NCBI RefSeq assembly: GCF_017313225.1
Contig: NZ_JAFLNE010000010.1
Coordinates: 1 to 64,000, forward strand
Direction: 5' to 3'
Origin: Allomuricauda sp. CAU 1633
Lineage (GTDB): Bacteria > Bacteroidota > Bacteroidia > Flavobacteriales > Flavobacteriaceae
Length of the DNA: 64,000 bases
Position 1 is the first letter of the stretch, and each line of letters begins with the position of its first letter. Both the position numbers and the translations under genes were made by a program. Below, one piece after another: positions 17,661 to 26,151 of this stretch. The notes under the pieces are model-generated. The model was not told the origin of the DNA, made no database searches, and was given only the letters and a program-made list of their open reading frames with translations.

Positions 17661-18053
17661 ATGAACCTAAAATCAATCAGTAATCTAGCTTTAAAAGCCG
17701 TTCCGGCTATTATTTTGTTACAAACCCTGTTCTTTAAGTTTTCAGCCGCACCGGAATCCGTCTATATTTTTGAAACCTTGGGATTGGAACCTGTTGGAAG
17801 AATTGGCATTGGTATTCTTGAATTGATTGCCGCTATTCTCCTATTTATTCCAAGAACGACCTGGTTGGGTGCCGTTCTAGGGCTGGGGCTAATGGCTGGT
17901 GCCATCTTTTCGCACCTTACCCAACTGGGCATTGTTGTCCAGAATGATGGAGGAACCCTTTTCATCTTAGCAGTGGTCACCTTTATTTTCTGTGCTATTT
18001 TGACCTGGATGCACCGCCATCAAATCCCCATTTTGAACAAACTTTTCGCATAA
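17661..18053 (+). CDS. DoxX-like small membrane protein
   Basis: 130 aa, with four predicted membrane helices covering most of the chain (about 12-30, 45-65, 70-90, 97-117). The first loop has the DoxX-type pattern KFSAAPESVYIFETLGLEP, followed by a Gly-rich second helix (GRIGIGILELIAAILLF). DoxX-like proteins are associated with redox balance or quinone-linked processes, but the role of this one cannot be read from sequence. It is probably monocistronic; the csaA-like gene begins 64 bp later on the same strand. Confidence 0.85.
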   Translation: MNLKSISNLALKAVPAIILLQTLFFKFSAAPESVYIFETLGLEPVGRIGIGILELIAAILLFIPRTTWLGAVLGLGLMAGAIFSHLTQLGIVVQNDGGTLFILAVVTFIFCAILTWMHRHQIPILNKLFA

Positions 18054-18117
18054 TAGGTTCCGTATCTTTCTTTTATTCGATTGGATAGTCCTTATTTTTG
18101 AGGCTTAAATAAAATCC

Positions 18118-18468
18118 ATGGAAAAAGAGATGCCCCAAGACTTGACTTGGGATGAATTCATGAAAGTGAAAATGGTGGTCGGTACCATCATCTCTGCTGA
18201 GGAATTTAAAGAAGTTAGAAACCCTGCCTACAAAATGATGGTCGATTTTGGAGACTTGGGTACCCGAAAGACCTCGGCCCAGATTACAAAATTGTATACC
18301 CCAGAAGAACTGGTGGGAAAACAGGTGGTGGCCGTAATTAACTTTCCACCCAAACAAATTGCCACCTTAATGAGCGAATGCCTTGTTCTAGGCTGTGTTG
18401 GAGATGATAAGGAAATTACCCTGATCCAACCAGAAAGAAGCGTAAAAAATGGAACAAGGATTGGGTAG
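18118..18468 (+). CDS. csaA: CsaA-like tRNA-binding domain protein
   Basis: 116 aa, a stand-alone EMAP/CsaA-type OB-fold as used for tRNA binding by MetRS and PheRS beta. Family signatures are visible: the start FMKVKMVVGTI, the middle MMVDFGDLGTRKTSAQI, and the closing VVAVINFPPKQI followed by SECLVLG. The length is that of CsaA (about 110 aa). CsaA is reported to have chaperone or export-related activity in Bacillus; its role in Bacteroidota is not established. It ends 6 bp before the convergent antiporter gene. Confidence 0.9.
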   Translation: MEKEMPQDLTWDEFMKVKMVVGTIISAEEFKEVRNPAYKMMVDFGDLGTRKTSAQITKLYTPEELVGKQVVAVINFPPKQIATLMSECLVLGCVGDDKEITLIQPERSVKNGTRIG

Positions 18469-18474
18469 AATGTA

Positions 18475-19965
18475 TTAATCTTCCTCCTCCAACACCCCAA
18501 TTTGGGACATTGAAAGTGAAGCATAGACCCTGTCAAGGATTTCAGGCTTGTCCGTAAGCACTACCAACTTGTCGTTTGCTTCGATCACGGTTGACCCATT
18601 TGGGGTAAGGTAGTTACCATCCCGTTCGATCATGGCAATGATGGCTTTCTTGGGGAAATTTAGATTTACAATTTTTAATCCGGCGGCGGCACAGCCTTCA
18701 TCAATCCTTATTTCCTTCATCAGTGCTTTAGGGTGCTCGGTGAGCAATTCATCTGTTGGGGATAAGGGTTTTACTTTCTCAGGAAGGCCTACATGTAACC
18801 ATTTGGCCACTTTAGTCAAGGTAGTTCCTTGAATAAGCACCGAGGTGATGGATACAAAAAATACAATGTTGAATATGATATGCGCCTTATCTATCCCGGC
18901 TAAAAGTGGATACGTGGCAAACACAATGGGAACCGCACCTCTCAATCCCACCCAAGAGATGTAGAACCTTCGTCTCAGTTTCATCCTAAAAGGTATTAAA
19001 GAGATAAAAACGGCGAGTGGTCGCGCGACAAAAATCAAAAAAAGTGCAATCAATAAACCTATACCTATAAATGGAACTATCTCCGATGGGAAAACAAGAA
19101 GTCCCAACGTAAGGAAAAGAACAATTTCCATAAGCCATGCCAGACCATCGAACATTCGCATGATGGTCTTTTTATGAATCAGGTTTTGGTTGCCCAAGTA
19201 CACCGAACAAATGTAGATGGCCAAAAATCCATTTCCGCCGATAAAATCCGTTGCAGAGAACGTAATGAACATCAAAGCAATGGTCAATACCGGGTACAGC
19301 CCTTCAAAGTCCAGCTTGATCCCGTTGATGATAATTTTGCTCAATTTGCCGAAAAGAAAGCCCAACGCCCCGCCTATTACCATTTGCAATAGAAAAAAGG
19401 GAACTATGGACCAAATATTCTTGTCCGGTTGTTGCACCAAGGATAAAAAGGCAATGGTGAGCACATAGGCCATGGGGTCGTTACTTCCACTTTCCAACTC
19501 CAGCGTAGGTCGAAGGTTCTTTTTAAGTGCCAAGTTTTTACCCCTTAAAATTGAAAAAACTGCTGCCGCATCCGTAGAGGAAACTATGGCGCCCAACAAC
19601 AGACTTTCATAAATACTGAAATCGGTTATCAAAAAAACAAAATAGCCCAGTCCCACTGCGGTAAGCAATACACCCAAGGTGGAAAGAGCGATTCCTTCCT
19701 TAAGAACGGGCTTTACCGATTGCCAGCTGGTATCCAATCCCCCAGAGAATAGGATAAAGTTCAAAGCAATTACGCCTACAAACTGTGCAATCTTTGGATT
19801 GTCAAAATTAATTCCTCCAATACCATCAGACCCAGCAAGCATGCCAATGGTCAAGAACAAAAGCAAAGTCGGAATCCCAAAACGGTAGCTGGTCTTGCCT
19901 GCAATAATGCTTATCAGCAACAATATTGAGCCGACCAAAATGATATTTTCTATGGTGATGTCCAT
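18475..19965 (-). CDS. K+/H+ (or Na+/H+) antiporter of the NhaP2/CvrA type
   Basis: 496 aa. About 12 or 13 membrane helices span residues 5-390, with the CPA1 core motif DAAAVFSIL (the functional Asp pair lies in SSTDAAAV) and GNGFLAIYICSVYLGN. The C-terminal about 90 residues are soluble and contain a TrkA-C/RCK-C-like domain (LKIVNLNFPKKAIIAMIERDG, then VIEANDKLVVLTD), which typically binds a regulatory ligand. This combination is the NhaP2 (CvrA) architecture, which exports K+ or Na+ in exchange for protons. It is encoded alone, facing the csaA-like gene. Confidence 0.92.
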   Translation of the reverse strand: MDITIENIILVGSILLLISIIAGKTSYRFGIPTLLLFLTIGMLAGSDGIGGINFDNPKIAQFVGVIALNFILFSGGLDTSWQSVKPVLKEGIALSTLGVLLTAVGLGYFVFLITDFSIYESLLLGAIVSSTDAAAVFSILRGKNLALKKNLRPTLELESGSNDPMAYVLTIAFLSLVQQPDKNIWSIVPFFLLQMVIGGALGFLFGKLSKIIINGIKLDFEGLYPVLTIALMFITFSATDFIGGNGFLAIYICSVYLGNQNLIHKKTIMRMFDGLAWLMEIVLFLTLGLLVFPSEIVPFIGIGLLIALFLIFVARPLAVFISLIPFRMKLRRRFYISWVGLRGAVPIVFATYPLLAGIDKAHIIFNIVFFVSITSVLIQGTTLTKVAKWLHVGLPEKVKPLSPTDELLTEHPKALMKEIRIDEGCAAAGLKIVNLNFPKKAIIAMIERDGNYLTPNGSTVIEANDKLVVLTDKPEILDRVYASLSMSQIGVLEEED

Positions 19966-20335
19966 TTGTTATAGGTATACCAATTGTATTTTGAAGAAAT
20001 TGATGAATTGCACCACCTGTTTTGGTAGTTGGGTTACGTTAGCGAAGGTAATTTAATTTGTGGGATCCACAGCGTCATGAAATAAGCTATGAACTATATA
20101 TAGAACCATAAACAAGTAGAGTTAGGCTCCTCCCACGAGTGTTCTTATTGTCGTTTATCGACCTAAAAGTCCGTTTATCAGCACTTTGAATGTTTCTTAA
20201 TCGTTAAATGGTTAAAATTTATTCGATGAAATGCACATTTTAGTCGTTAAAATCAAAAACCTATGAAAAATTCATAAGTATTCGCTGTAATTCTTTTTGA
20301 TCTTTGTGATGTTATTAACCCCCAAATCTAATATC
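19966..20335. other. Divergent intergenic region, 370 bp
   Basis: This lies between the antiporter (minus) and the PD40 gene (plus). I see no gene. The right end carries the leader CCCCCAAATCT (20319-20329) just before the start codon, a string shared with two further starts at 21543 and 21850. Confidence 0.4.
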
Positions 20336-21181
20336 ATGACACGTTCAATCTTTTACAGCCTACTTGTTTCAGGAATTATTTTTTGCAGTACATCTGCAAC
20401 GGCCCAAATGGCCAAAGACTTAGTCAGTACAACTTTGGATGGTAACCTTTCCACCATTGATGGGTATGTTCCCTCCATGACCATTACCAAAGACGGAAAA
20501 ACAGCTTACTTCAGTAAAGCTTCCGAGCAAAAGCCTTTATACGGTGTCTTCTCCAAAAAAGAAATCGTACATGAAATCTATAGAGCCGAGAACATTAATG
20601 GTGAATGGAAAAACATCACCAAAATGGAAGTTTGTCCAAAATACGCTTCGGCCAAGCACCCAACTATCTCCGAGGATGGAAAACGCTTGTTCTTTGCCTC
20701 CAACATGAAAGGGAGTTATGGAAAATACGATATTTATGTAGCCGATATCAAAACCGATGGAAGCTTGGGTGTTTCCAAAAACTTGGGCCCAAAGGTCAAT
20801 ACCAAAGAAGATGAGCTATACCCTAGCCTATATAATGGTACATTATTGTTCTTTGCCTCCGAAGGACGTGATGGATACGGTGGCTTGGACCTATATGCTA
20901 CACAAGTGGTGATGAACACCTTGACTCCTTCAGTAAACTTAGGTAACCACATTAATAGTGATAGCGATGATTATGCCATTCAGTTGAGCCCAGAAAAAGG
21001 ATTGGGTTTTGTGGTGAGCAACAGAGGTCAAAACCAAACCATTTCTCAATATACGGTAGCTTATGGGAATAGTAAGAAAACCGAAAACAGGTATGATAAT
21101 GTTGCCGATAACGGATCAAGCCTACAAACTGCAATGAACGAAGGAGTTGAATATACCAGCAATTCATTCGAGGACAAATAA
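20336..21181 (+). CDS. Secreted PD40 (WD40-like beta-propeller) protein
   Basis: 281 aa from the ATG at 20336, chosen over an in-frame ATG 39 bp earlier because it starts a clean signal peptide (cleavage near ATAQ, residue 24). The mature part consists of PD40/TolB-type blades: SEDGKRLFFASNMKGSYGKY with YVADI, and NGTLLFFASEGRDGYGGLDLY. In Bacteroidota this module usually precedes an OmpA domain in peptidoglycan-linked outer-membrane proteins; here the OmpA part is absent, so it is a free periplasmic propeller or a partner of another OmpA protein. A terminator follows at 21350. Confidence 0.85.
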   Translation: MTRSIFYSLLVSGIIFCSTSATAQMAKDLVSTTLDGNLSTIDGYVPSMTITKDGKTAYFSKASEQKPLYGVFSKKEIVHEIYRAENINGEWKNITKMEVCPKYASAKHPTISEDGKRLFFASNMKGSYGKYDIYVADIKTDGSLGVSKNLGPKVNTKEDELYPSLYNGTLLFFASEGRDGYGGLDLYATQVVMNTLTPSVNLGNHINSDSDDYAIQLSPEKGLGFVVSNRGQNQTISQYTVAYGNSKKTENRYDNVADNGSSLQTAMNEGVEYTSNSFEDK

Positions 21182-21349
21182 GAAAAAATATAAACAATTA
21201 ATCGGTCACAACTACCTGAAGTGTCATTGATTCTGTTTCATAGCCGAGATCGAAACACACATGACCATGATAAGAAAGACAGGGGGAACTGACAGTCTAT
21301 CATAGAAAGCGGGTTGTATTATTTCAATCTGACCGATTTTTTCAGCAGA

Positions 21350-21383
21350 AACAGGGTGCCACTAAAAGCACCCTGTTTTTTTA
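21350..21383 (+). terminator. Strong rho-independent terminator
   Basis: ACAGGGTGC and GCACCCTGT pair around an 8-nt loop, followed by seven T. It lies 170 bp after the PD40 stop and closes that transcript before the next regulatory region. Confidence 0.85.
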
Positions 21384-21542
21384 TTCAATATTCTGATTAA
21401 TAGATATTTACCATCTAAAATAGATCTCTCTCAGGGTAACCGGAAGAATGCATTTGAACGAAAAAAGCTACAATTTCGTCTAATGCAGTAAAAATTTTTC
21501 TACTTTAATTCTTGAAATAATACAAACCCAAATCTTTTAGTC

Positions 21543-21611
21543 ATGAAGAAAAACTACAACTCTCGGAAAAAAGGGATTCCTAAACCCATTTTTAACTTCA
21601 GTTTTAGGTAA
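21543..21611 (+). CDS. Possible 22-residue peptide gene
   Basis: ATG at 21543 is followed by 21 codons and TAA at 21609. The peptide is basic with an aromatic tail (RKKGIPKPIFNFSF). It is too short to judge alone, but its start is preceded by CCCAAATCT (21527-21535), the same leader string found before the PD40 gene and before the response regulator, at about the same distance from the ATG. It could be a leader peptide, a small membrane-active peptide, or a remnant. Confidence 0.3.
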   Translation: MKKNYNSRKKGIPKPIFNFSFR

Positions 21612-21669
21612 CCTACAACCTTTTCTAAACCTTATTTTTTTTGATGTAATCCCTTTGGGATTAGTGTCG

Positions 21670-21801
21670 GTATATTCAATTTGATATACGCCACGGGTAT
21701 TTCCGTATACCTACTTAACGCGGAAAACACCTTTCGTTTGGCCATTTTATCAAGCTTGAAAATACTTCGAATGGAATACCTTTTGCCTTATTTGGGCAAA
21801 A
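21670..21801 (+). promoter_or_regulatory. Cluster of inverted repeats upstream of the response regulator
   Basis: Three repeats follow each other: GTATAT...ATATAC (21670-21675 and 21684-21689), GGTAT...ATACC (21696-21700 and 21707-21711), and TTTTGCC...GGCAAAA (21781-21787 and 21795-21801). The first two share the core GTATA and may be two copies of one operator. The last lies 48 bp before the ATG at 21850. No gene is seen here, so this reads as the control region of the 21850 gene. Confidence 0.4.
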
Positions 21802-21849
21802 TGGAAGGCGAATTATGTAAAAGAGTCAGACCCCCAAATCTTTCTTATC

Positions 21850-22494
21850 ATGAAAACTAACCCATTACAAATTGCGATCATTGATAATGATGTGAGCTTG
21901 CATCCCATCTATAGGTTTTATTTTGAAGATGTGATGGCTTATGAATTGTACGGTATTTATAAATCTGTGCACGACCTATTGTCCCATTTTGGGCGAACCA
22001 ATCCGGATATTGTGATTTCAGAAGTGGCCTTGGCCGGAATTTCTGGAATCGACGGACTGGAATACCTCCATAAAAAAAACGAAGACCTCAAGGTCTTGAT
22101 GATGAGTAAAAAGAACGATTTTAAACTCATTAAAGAAGCCTTTAAAAAAGGGGCCAGTGGTTATTTGACCAAACCGCTGACCAAGGAGCGATTGTTCAAT
22201 GCAGTGGAGGCGCTAGACCAGCACGGCGTTGCGCTGGAACACGATTTGGTCAAAAAAATCATCAGTTCTTTTCAGATGAAGACCTTTGATTCCTTTTCAC
22301 GAAAGGAAAATCAAATCATTGAGCTCCTTACCCAGGGGTTCACGTACAAAATGATCGCGGACCGACTTTGTGTAACACCCAGTGCGGTGAATTTTCACAT
22401 CCAGAACATTTACGTCAAACTAAATGTTAACTCGAAATCCGAAGCACTGCAAAAGCTTCGGGAGATGGAGATGCGGCAATTGAATGCTGCATAA
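21850..22494 (+). CDS. Orphan LuxR/NarL-type response regulator with a non-phosphorylatable receiver
   Basis: 214 aa. The receiver fold (about 6-120) keeps Asp12/Asp14 (IIDNDV) and Lys108 (YLTKPL), but the phospho-acceptor is replaced: NPDIVISEV places Glu58 where PDIVLMDI has Asp. The helix-turn-helix (about 145-210) is of LuxR type (FSRKENQIIELLTQGFTYK, then ADRLCVTPSAVNFHIQNIY). Glu often mimics phospho-Asp, so the protein may be constitutively active or controlled by other means. No histidine kinase is encoded nearby. The ATG has the shared leader CCCCCAAATCT (21831-21841). A strong terminator follows at 22513. Confidence 0.9.
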   Translation: MKTNPLQIAIIDNDVSLHPIYRFYFEDVMAYELYGIYKSVHDLLSHFGRTNPDIVISEVALAGISGIDGLEYLHKKNEDLKVLMMSKKNDFKLIKEAFKKGASGYLTKPLTKERLFNAVEALDQHGVALEHDLVKKIISSFQMKTFDSFSRKENQIIELLTQGFTYKMIADRLCVTPSAVNFHIQNIYVKLNVNSKSEALQKLREMEMRQLNAA

Positions 22495-22512
22495 TTCCCA
22501 AAACCATGCAAA

Positions 22513-22545
22513 CAAAAAACCCTGACCGAAAGTCAGGGTTTTTTA
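22513..22545. terminator. Bidirectional terminator between the response regulator and dnaK
   Basis: AAAAAACCCTGAC CGAA AGTCAGGGTTTTTT: a long perfect stem with a tetraloop and T-runs on both strands, placed between convergent gene ends. Confidence 0.9.
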
Positions 22546-22563
22546 ATCTATTTATTTAGAAGT

Positions 22564-24474
22564 TTACTTCACTTCTTCAAAGTCAACGTCCTCAACATCA
22601 TCACCTTCTTTGGCATCGCCAGCTGCAGCATCTGCTCCAGCGGTATCTGCACCGTTGGCTTGAGCCGCATCGGCCTGTGCTTTGTACATTTCCTCAGAGG
22701 CTACCTTCCATGCTTCATTGATTTTCTCCAAAGCAGGTTCAATAACGGCTACATCCTTGGTTTCGTAAGCTTTCTTCAATTCTTCCAAAGCATCTTCAAT
22801 CGGTTTTTTCTTGTCATCGGACAGTTTATCCCCGAATTCCTTCAACTGCTTTTCAGTTTGGAAGATCATGGCATCTGCCTCGTTCAATTTATCAGCGGTT
22901 TCCTTCGCTTTTTTATCGGCTTCGGCATTGGCTTCAGCTTCAGCTTTCATCTTTTTGATTTCTTCCTCAGTCAAACCAGAAGATGCCTCGATACGGATAT
23001 CTTGCGTCTTGTTCGTGGCCTTGTCCGTTGCGGAAACCTTGATGATACCGTTCGCATCAATGTCGAAGGTCACTTCAATCTGAGGTGTACCTCTTGGTGC
23101 TGGTGGAATACCATCTAAGTGGAACCTTCCAATCGTTTTGTTATCCGCCGCCATAGGTCGCTCTCCTTGCAATACGTGGATTTCAACCGAAGGTTGATTG
23201 TCCGCCGCAGTGGAGAATACCTGTGACTTTTTGGTAGGGATGGTAGTGTTCGCCTCAATCAATTTGGTGAACACGCTTCCCATGGTCTCAATACCCAATG
23301 AAAGTGGGGTAACATCCAAAAGAAGTACATCTTTTACATCTCCTGTCAACACACCTCCTTGGATAGCAGCACCTACGGCCACAACCTCATCTGGGTTTAC
23401 TCCTTTGGATGGCTTTTTTCCGAAGAATTTCTCAACGGCCTCTTGTACTGCTGGGATACGGGTGGAACCACCTACCAAAATAATTTCGTCTATATCACTC
23501 TTGGAAAGACCGGCAGACTTCAATGCAGTCTCACAAGGAGCAATGGTTCTTTTTACCAAGTCTTCAATCAATTGTTCAAACTTGGCTCTAGATAATGTTC
23601 GCACCAAGTGTTTTGGCCCTGAAGCGGTGGCGGTTACGTAAGGCAAGTTGATTTCTGTCTGCGCAGAAGATGACAACTCAATTTTTGCCTTTTCGGCAGC
23701 TTCACGCAAACGTTGAAGGGCCATGGCATCCTTACGAAGGTCCATATCCTCATCTTTCATGAACTCCTCGGCCAACCAATCAATGATTTTTTGGTCAACA
23801 TCATCACCACCCAAGTGGGTATCACCATCAGTTGACAATACTTCAAAAACACCGTCTCCCAATTCCAAAATGGAAACGTCGTGTGTACCACCACCAAAGT
23901 CGAATACCACAATCTTTTGGTCCGTATCTTTCTTATCCAAACCGTAGGCCAAAGAGGCTGCGGTTGGCTCGTTGATGATTCTCTCTACGGTAAGACCGGC
24001 AATTTCACCAGCTTCTTTGGTGGCCTGTCTTTGGGAATCGTTAAAATATGCAGGAACGGTGATTACCGCACGGGTTACATCTTGACCCAGGTAATCTTCA
24101 GCTGTTTTCTTCATTTTTTGAAGAATCATGGCCGAAAGTTCCTGAGGGGTGTACAAACGACCATCGATATCCACACGCGGAGTATCATTGTCGCCCTTTA
24201 CCACTTTGTAAGGAACCCGGTCTGCTTCTTTTTTGGATTCAGAGAATTTATTTCCCATGAATCGTTTTATTGAATAAATCGTTTTGTTGGGGTTGGTGAC
24301 CGCCTGTCTTTTGGCAGGATCTCCCACCTTTATTTCTCCGCCTTCCACAAATGCAATTACAGAAGGAGTGGTACGTTTACCTTCGGCATTTGGAATTACC
24401 ACAGGTTCGTTACCTTCCATTACAGAGACGCAGGAGTTGGTCGTACCCAAGTCTATACCTATAATTTTGCTCAT
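22564..24474 (-). CDS. dnaK: Chaperone protein DnaK (Hsp70)
   Basis: 636 aa, full length. The nucleotide-binding domain starts with [15 protein letters not shown], contains the phosphate 2 motif [13 protein letters not shown] and the adenosine motif [13 protein letters not shown], and continues to the interdomain linker [13 protein letters not shown]. The substrate-binding domain and helical lid end in an acidic Ala/Gly-rich tail with [12 protein letters not shown]. It refolds proteins with DnaJ and GrpE, neither of which is in this window. It is monocistronic here. Its upstream region carries an inverted repeat and a TGG...TTGAC block that recur before clpB (see 24526-24567 and 62257-62329). 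Confidence 0.99.
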   Translation of the reverse strand: MSKIIGIDLGTTNSCVSVMEGNEPVVIPNAEGKRTTPSVIAFVEGGEIKVGDPAKRQAVTNPNKTIYSIKRFMGNKFSESKKEADRVPYKVVKGDNDTPRVDIDGRLYTPQELSAMILQKMKKTAEDYLGQDVTRAVITVPAYFNDSQRQATKEAGEIAGLTVERIINEPTAASLAYGLDKKDTDQKIVVFDFGGGTHDVSILELGDGVFEVLSTDGDTHLGGDDVDQKIIDWLAEEFMKDEDMDLRKDAMALQRLREAAEKAKIELSSSAQTEINLPYVTATASGPKHLVRTLSRAKFEQLIEDLVKRTIAPCETALKSAGLSKSDIDEIILVGGSTRIPAVQEAVEKFFGKKPSKGVNPDEVVAVGAAIQGGVLTGDVKDVLLLDVTPLSLGIETMGSVFTKLIEANTTIPTKKSQVFSTAADNQPSVEIHVLQGERPMAADNKTIGRFHLDGIPPAPRGTPQIEVTFDIDANGIIKVSATDKATNKTQDIRIEASSGLTEEEIKKMKAEAEANAEADKKAKETADKLNEADAMIFQTEKQLKEFGDKLSDDKKKPIEDALEELKKAYETKDVAVIEPALEKINEAWKVASEEMYKAQADAAQANGADTAGADAAAGDAKEGDDVEDVDFEEVK

Positions 24475-24525
24475 CGTATCTAAAGTTATATCTGTTTAAT
24501 GTTCTTTTTTAGCTCGCACAGTAAA

Positions 24526-24567
24526 GGTCAATGATTATGCCATGCGGCAGAATATGACAAGGTGTCA
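24526..24567 (-). promoter_or_regulatory. Candidate heat-shock control element of dnaK
   Basis: Read on the minus strand: TGACACCTTGTCA (24567-24555, a perfect TGACA-N3-TGTCA repeat), exactly 12 bp, then TGGCATAATCATTGAC (24542-24527), 53 bp before the dnaK ATG. The same order and the same 12-bp spacing occur before clpB. The second block resembles a sigma-54 -24/-12 promoter (TGGCAC-N5-TTGC) but ends TTGA. I see no CIRCE element. Confidence 0.55.
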
Positions 24568-24703
24568 GCAATTTGATGGGATTTACACGGGAATTCGGCA
24601 AAATTGCAGGTATGTCACGGTAATTTTCTTTGTTGATTCCTTCTTTTCCAATTCCAATTTTATATCGTGGAGGTTGTTATATTTGGAACAGCAAATTGCA
24701 GCT

Positions 24704-26128
24704 ATGGAATGTATCAGTGTGTTTGACATGCTTAAAATTGGAGTGGGACCTTCCAGTTCCCATACGCTAGGACCCTGGAGGGCTGCAGAACGATGGGTAA
24801 GCGAACTTAAAGAACAGGGGATTTTTGACGATGTAACAAAACTCAAAGTCTTTCTTTATGGTTCCCTTTCGCTTACCGGCAAAGGACATGCCACCGATAT
24901 CGCCGTAGTGATGGGATTGCTGGGAACCGACCCGGTCACCGTCCCTATTGAACATATTGATGTTTCAATGGAAGAACTGAAGGCCAGTCAAAAATTGAAT
25001 TTTGGTGGTGTACGGGAAATTCCTTTCGATTTTAAAACTGATATCATATTTAAAAAAGAGTTTTTGCCCTTCCATTCCAATGCTATTCAGTTTGAAGCTC
25101 TTTTGGCCAACGGCGATACCACAACGGAAACCTATTACTCCATTGGTGGTGGATTTGTGGTGAAGGAAGAACTGATTCATGCCAAAGAAAACAAGGAGAC
25201 TTTCAAAACTTTTCCGCATCCCGTAAAGACTGGGAATGAATTACTCCAGCACTGTCAGGAACAAGACAAATCCATTTCAGAAATTGTATTGGAGAATGAA
25301 CTGTCACTAAGAACTGTCGCCGAAATTGATGAAGGTCTTCATCAAATTTGGAACACCATGTTGGAATGTATGTACACGGGTTGTCATACCGAAGGAAAAC
25401 TTCCTGGTGGACTCAATGTAAAACGACGTGCTTTTGAGATGCACCAAAAATTAAAAGGTGACGTCCCCTACTCCAATCCGCAGGAATGGTTGGAGAGTAT
25501 ACGGGATACAGAGGTGAAATTCCGCCAAATCATCAAATGGGTCAGCTGTTTTGCGCTGAGTGTGAATGAGGTGAATGCCTCGTTGGGGAGGGTGGTAACC
25601 GCTCCAACCAATGGTAGTGCTGGCGTCATCCCTGCGGTACTCATGTACTATATGGTCATTGAAAACCACGATGCTGATTTTGACGATGTTCGTCAATTTT
25701 TATTGGTGGCTAGTGAAGTGGGCAGCATCTTTAAAAAAGGAGCTACCATTTCTGCTGCAATGGGTGGCTGTCAAGCAGAAATCGGTGTCTCCTCTGCCAT
25801 GGCCGCAGCAGGACTGACAGAACTGATGGGCGGTTCGCCCGAACAGGTGCTGATCGCCGCAGAAATTGCCATGGAGCACCATTTGGGTTTAACATGCGAT
25901 CCCATTGGCGGTTTGGTACAGGTTCCCTGCATAGAGCGCAATGCCATGGGAGCCATAAAAGCCATAAATGCAGCAGAACTTGCCCTAGACACCGACCCAA
26001 AAGAAACCAAAGTGCCCCTGGACAAAGTGGTAAATACCATGTGGGAAACCGCAAAGGATATGAACTCAAAATATAAAGAAACCTCAGAAGGAGGTCTGGC
26101 CATTGGCGTATTTTTAAGTGACTGTTAA
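24704..26128 (+). CDS. sdaA: L-serine ammonia-lyase (single-chain, iron-sulfur type)
   Basis: 474 aa from the ATG at 24704; the open frame runs 54 codons further upstream through the dnaK promoter element, which argues against the longer form. The N-terminal beta-type domain starts [20 protein letters not shown]; the alpha domain has the family motif [14 protein letters not shown] and a Cys-containing cluster region [19 protein letters not shown] with a C-terminal Cys (LSDC), as expected for a [4Fe-4S] dehydratase. It converts L-serine to pyruvate and ammonia. Beta and alpha domains in one chain is the proteobacterial SdaA/TdcG layout. The GH105-like gene follows after 23 bp. Confidence 0.96.
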   Translation: MECISVFDMLKIGVGPSSSHTLGPWRAAERWVSELKEQGIFDDVTKLKVFLYGSLSLTGKGHATDIAVVMGLLGTDPVTVPIEHIDVSMEELKASQKLNFGGVREIPFDFKTDIIFKKEFLPFHSNAIQFEALLANGDTTTETYYSIGGGFVVKEELIHAKENKETFKTFPHPVKTGNELLQHCQEQDKSISEIVLENELSLRTVAEIDEGLHQIWNTMLECMYTGCHTEGKLPGGLNVKRRAFEMHQKLKGDVPYSNPQEWLESIRDTEVKFRQIIKWVSCFALSVNEVNASLGRVVTAPTNGSAGVIPAVLMYYMVIENHDADFDDVRQFLLVASEVGSIFKKGATISAAMGGCQAEIGVSSAMAAAGLTELMGGSPEQVLIAAEIAMEHHLGLTCDPIGGLVQVPCIERNAMGAIKAINAAELALDTDPKETKVPLDKVVNTMWETAKDMNSKYKETSEGGLAIGVFLSDC

Positions 26129-26151
26129 TTTCATCAAATAGAATCAAAATC

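Noticed and set aside
24475..24703. CIRCE operator for dnaK
   Set aside because: I looked for TTAGCACTC-N9-GAGTGCTAA and found nothing similar; the TGACA-N3-TGTCA repeat is a different element.
24542..24703. 54-codon N-terminal extension of L-serine ammonia-lyase
   Set aside because: It crosses the dnaK control element and does not look like the family, whose conserved start begins at ECISVFDML.
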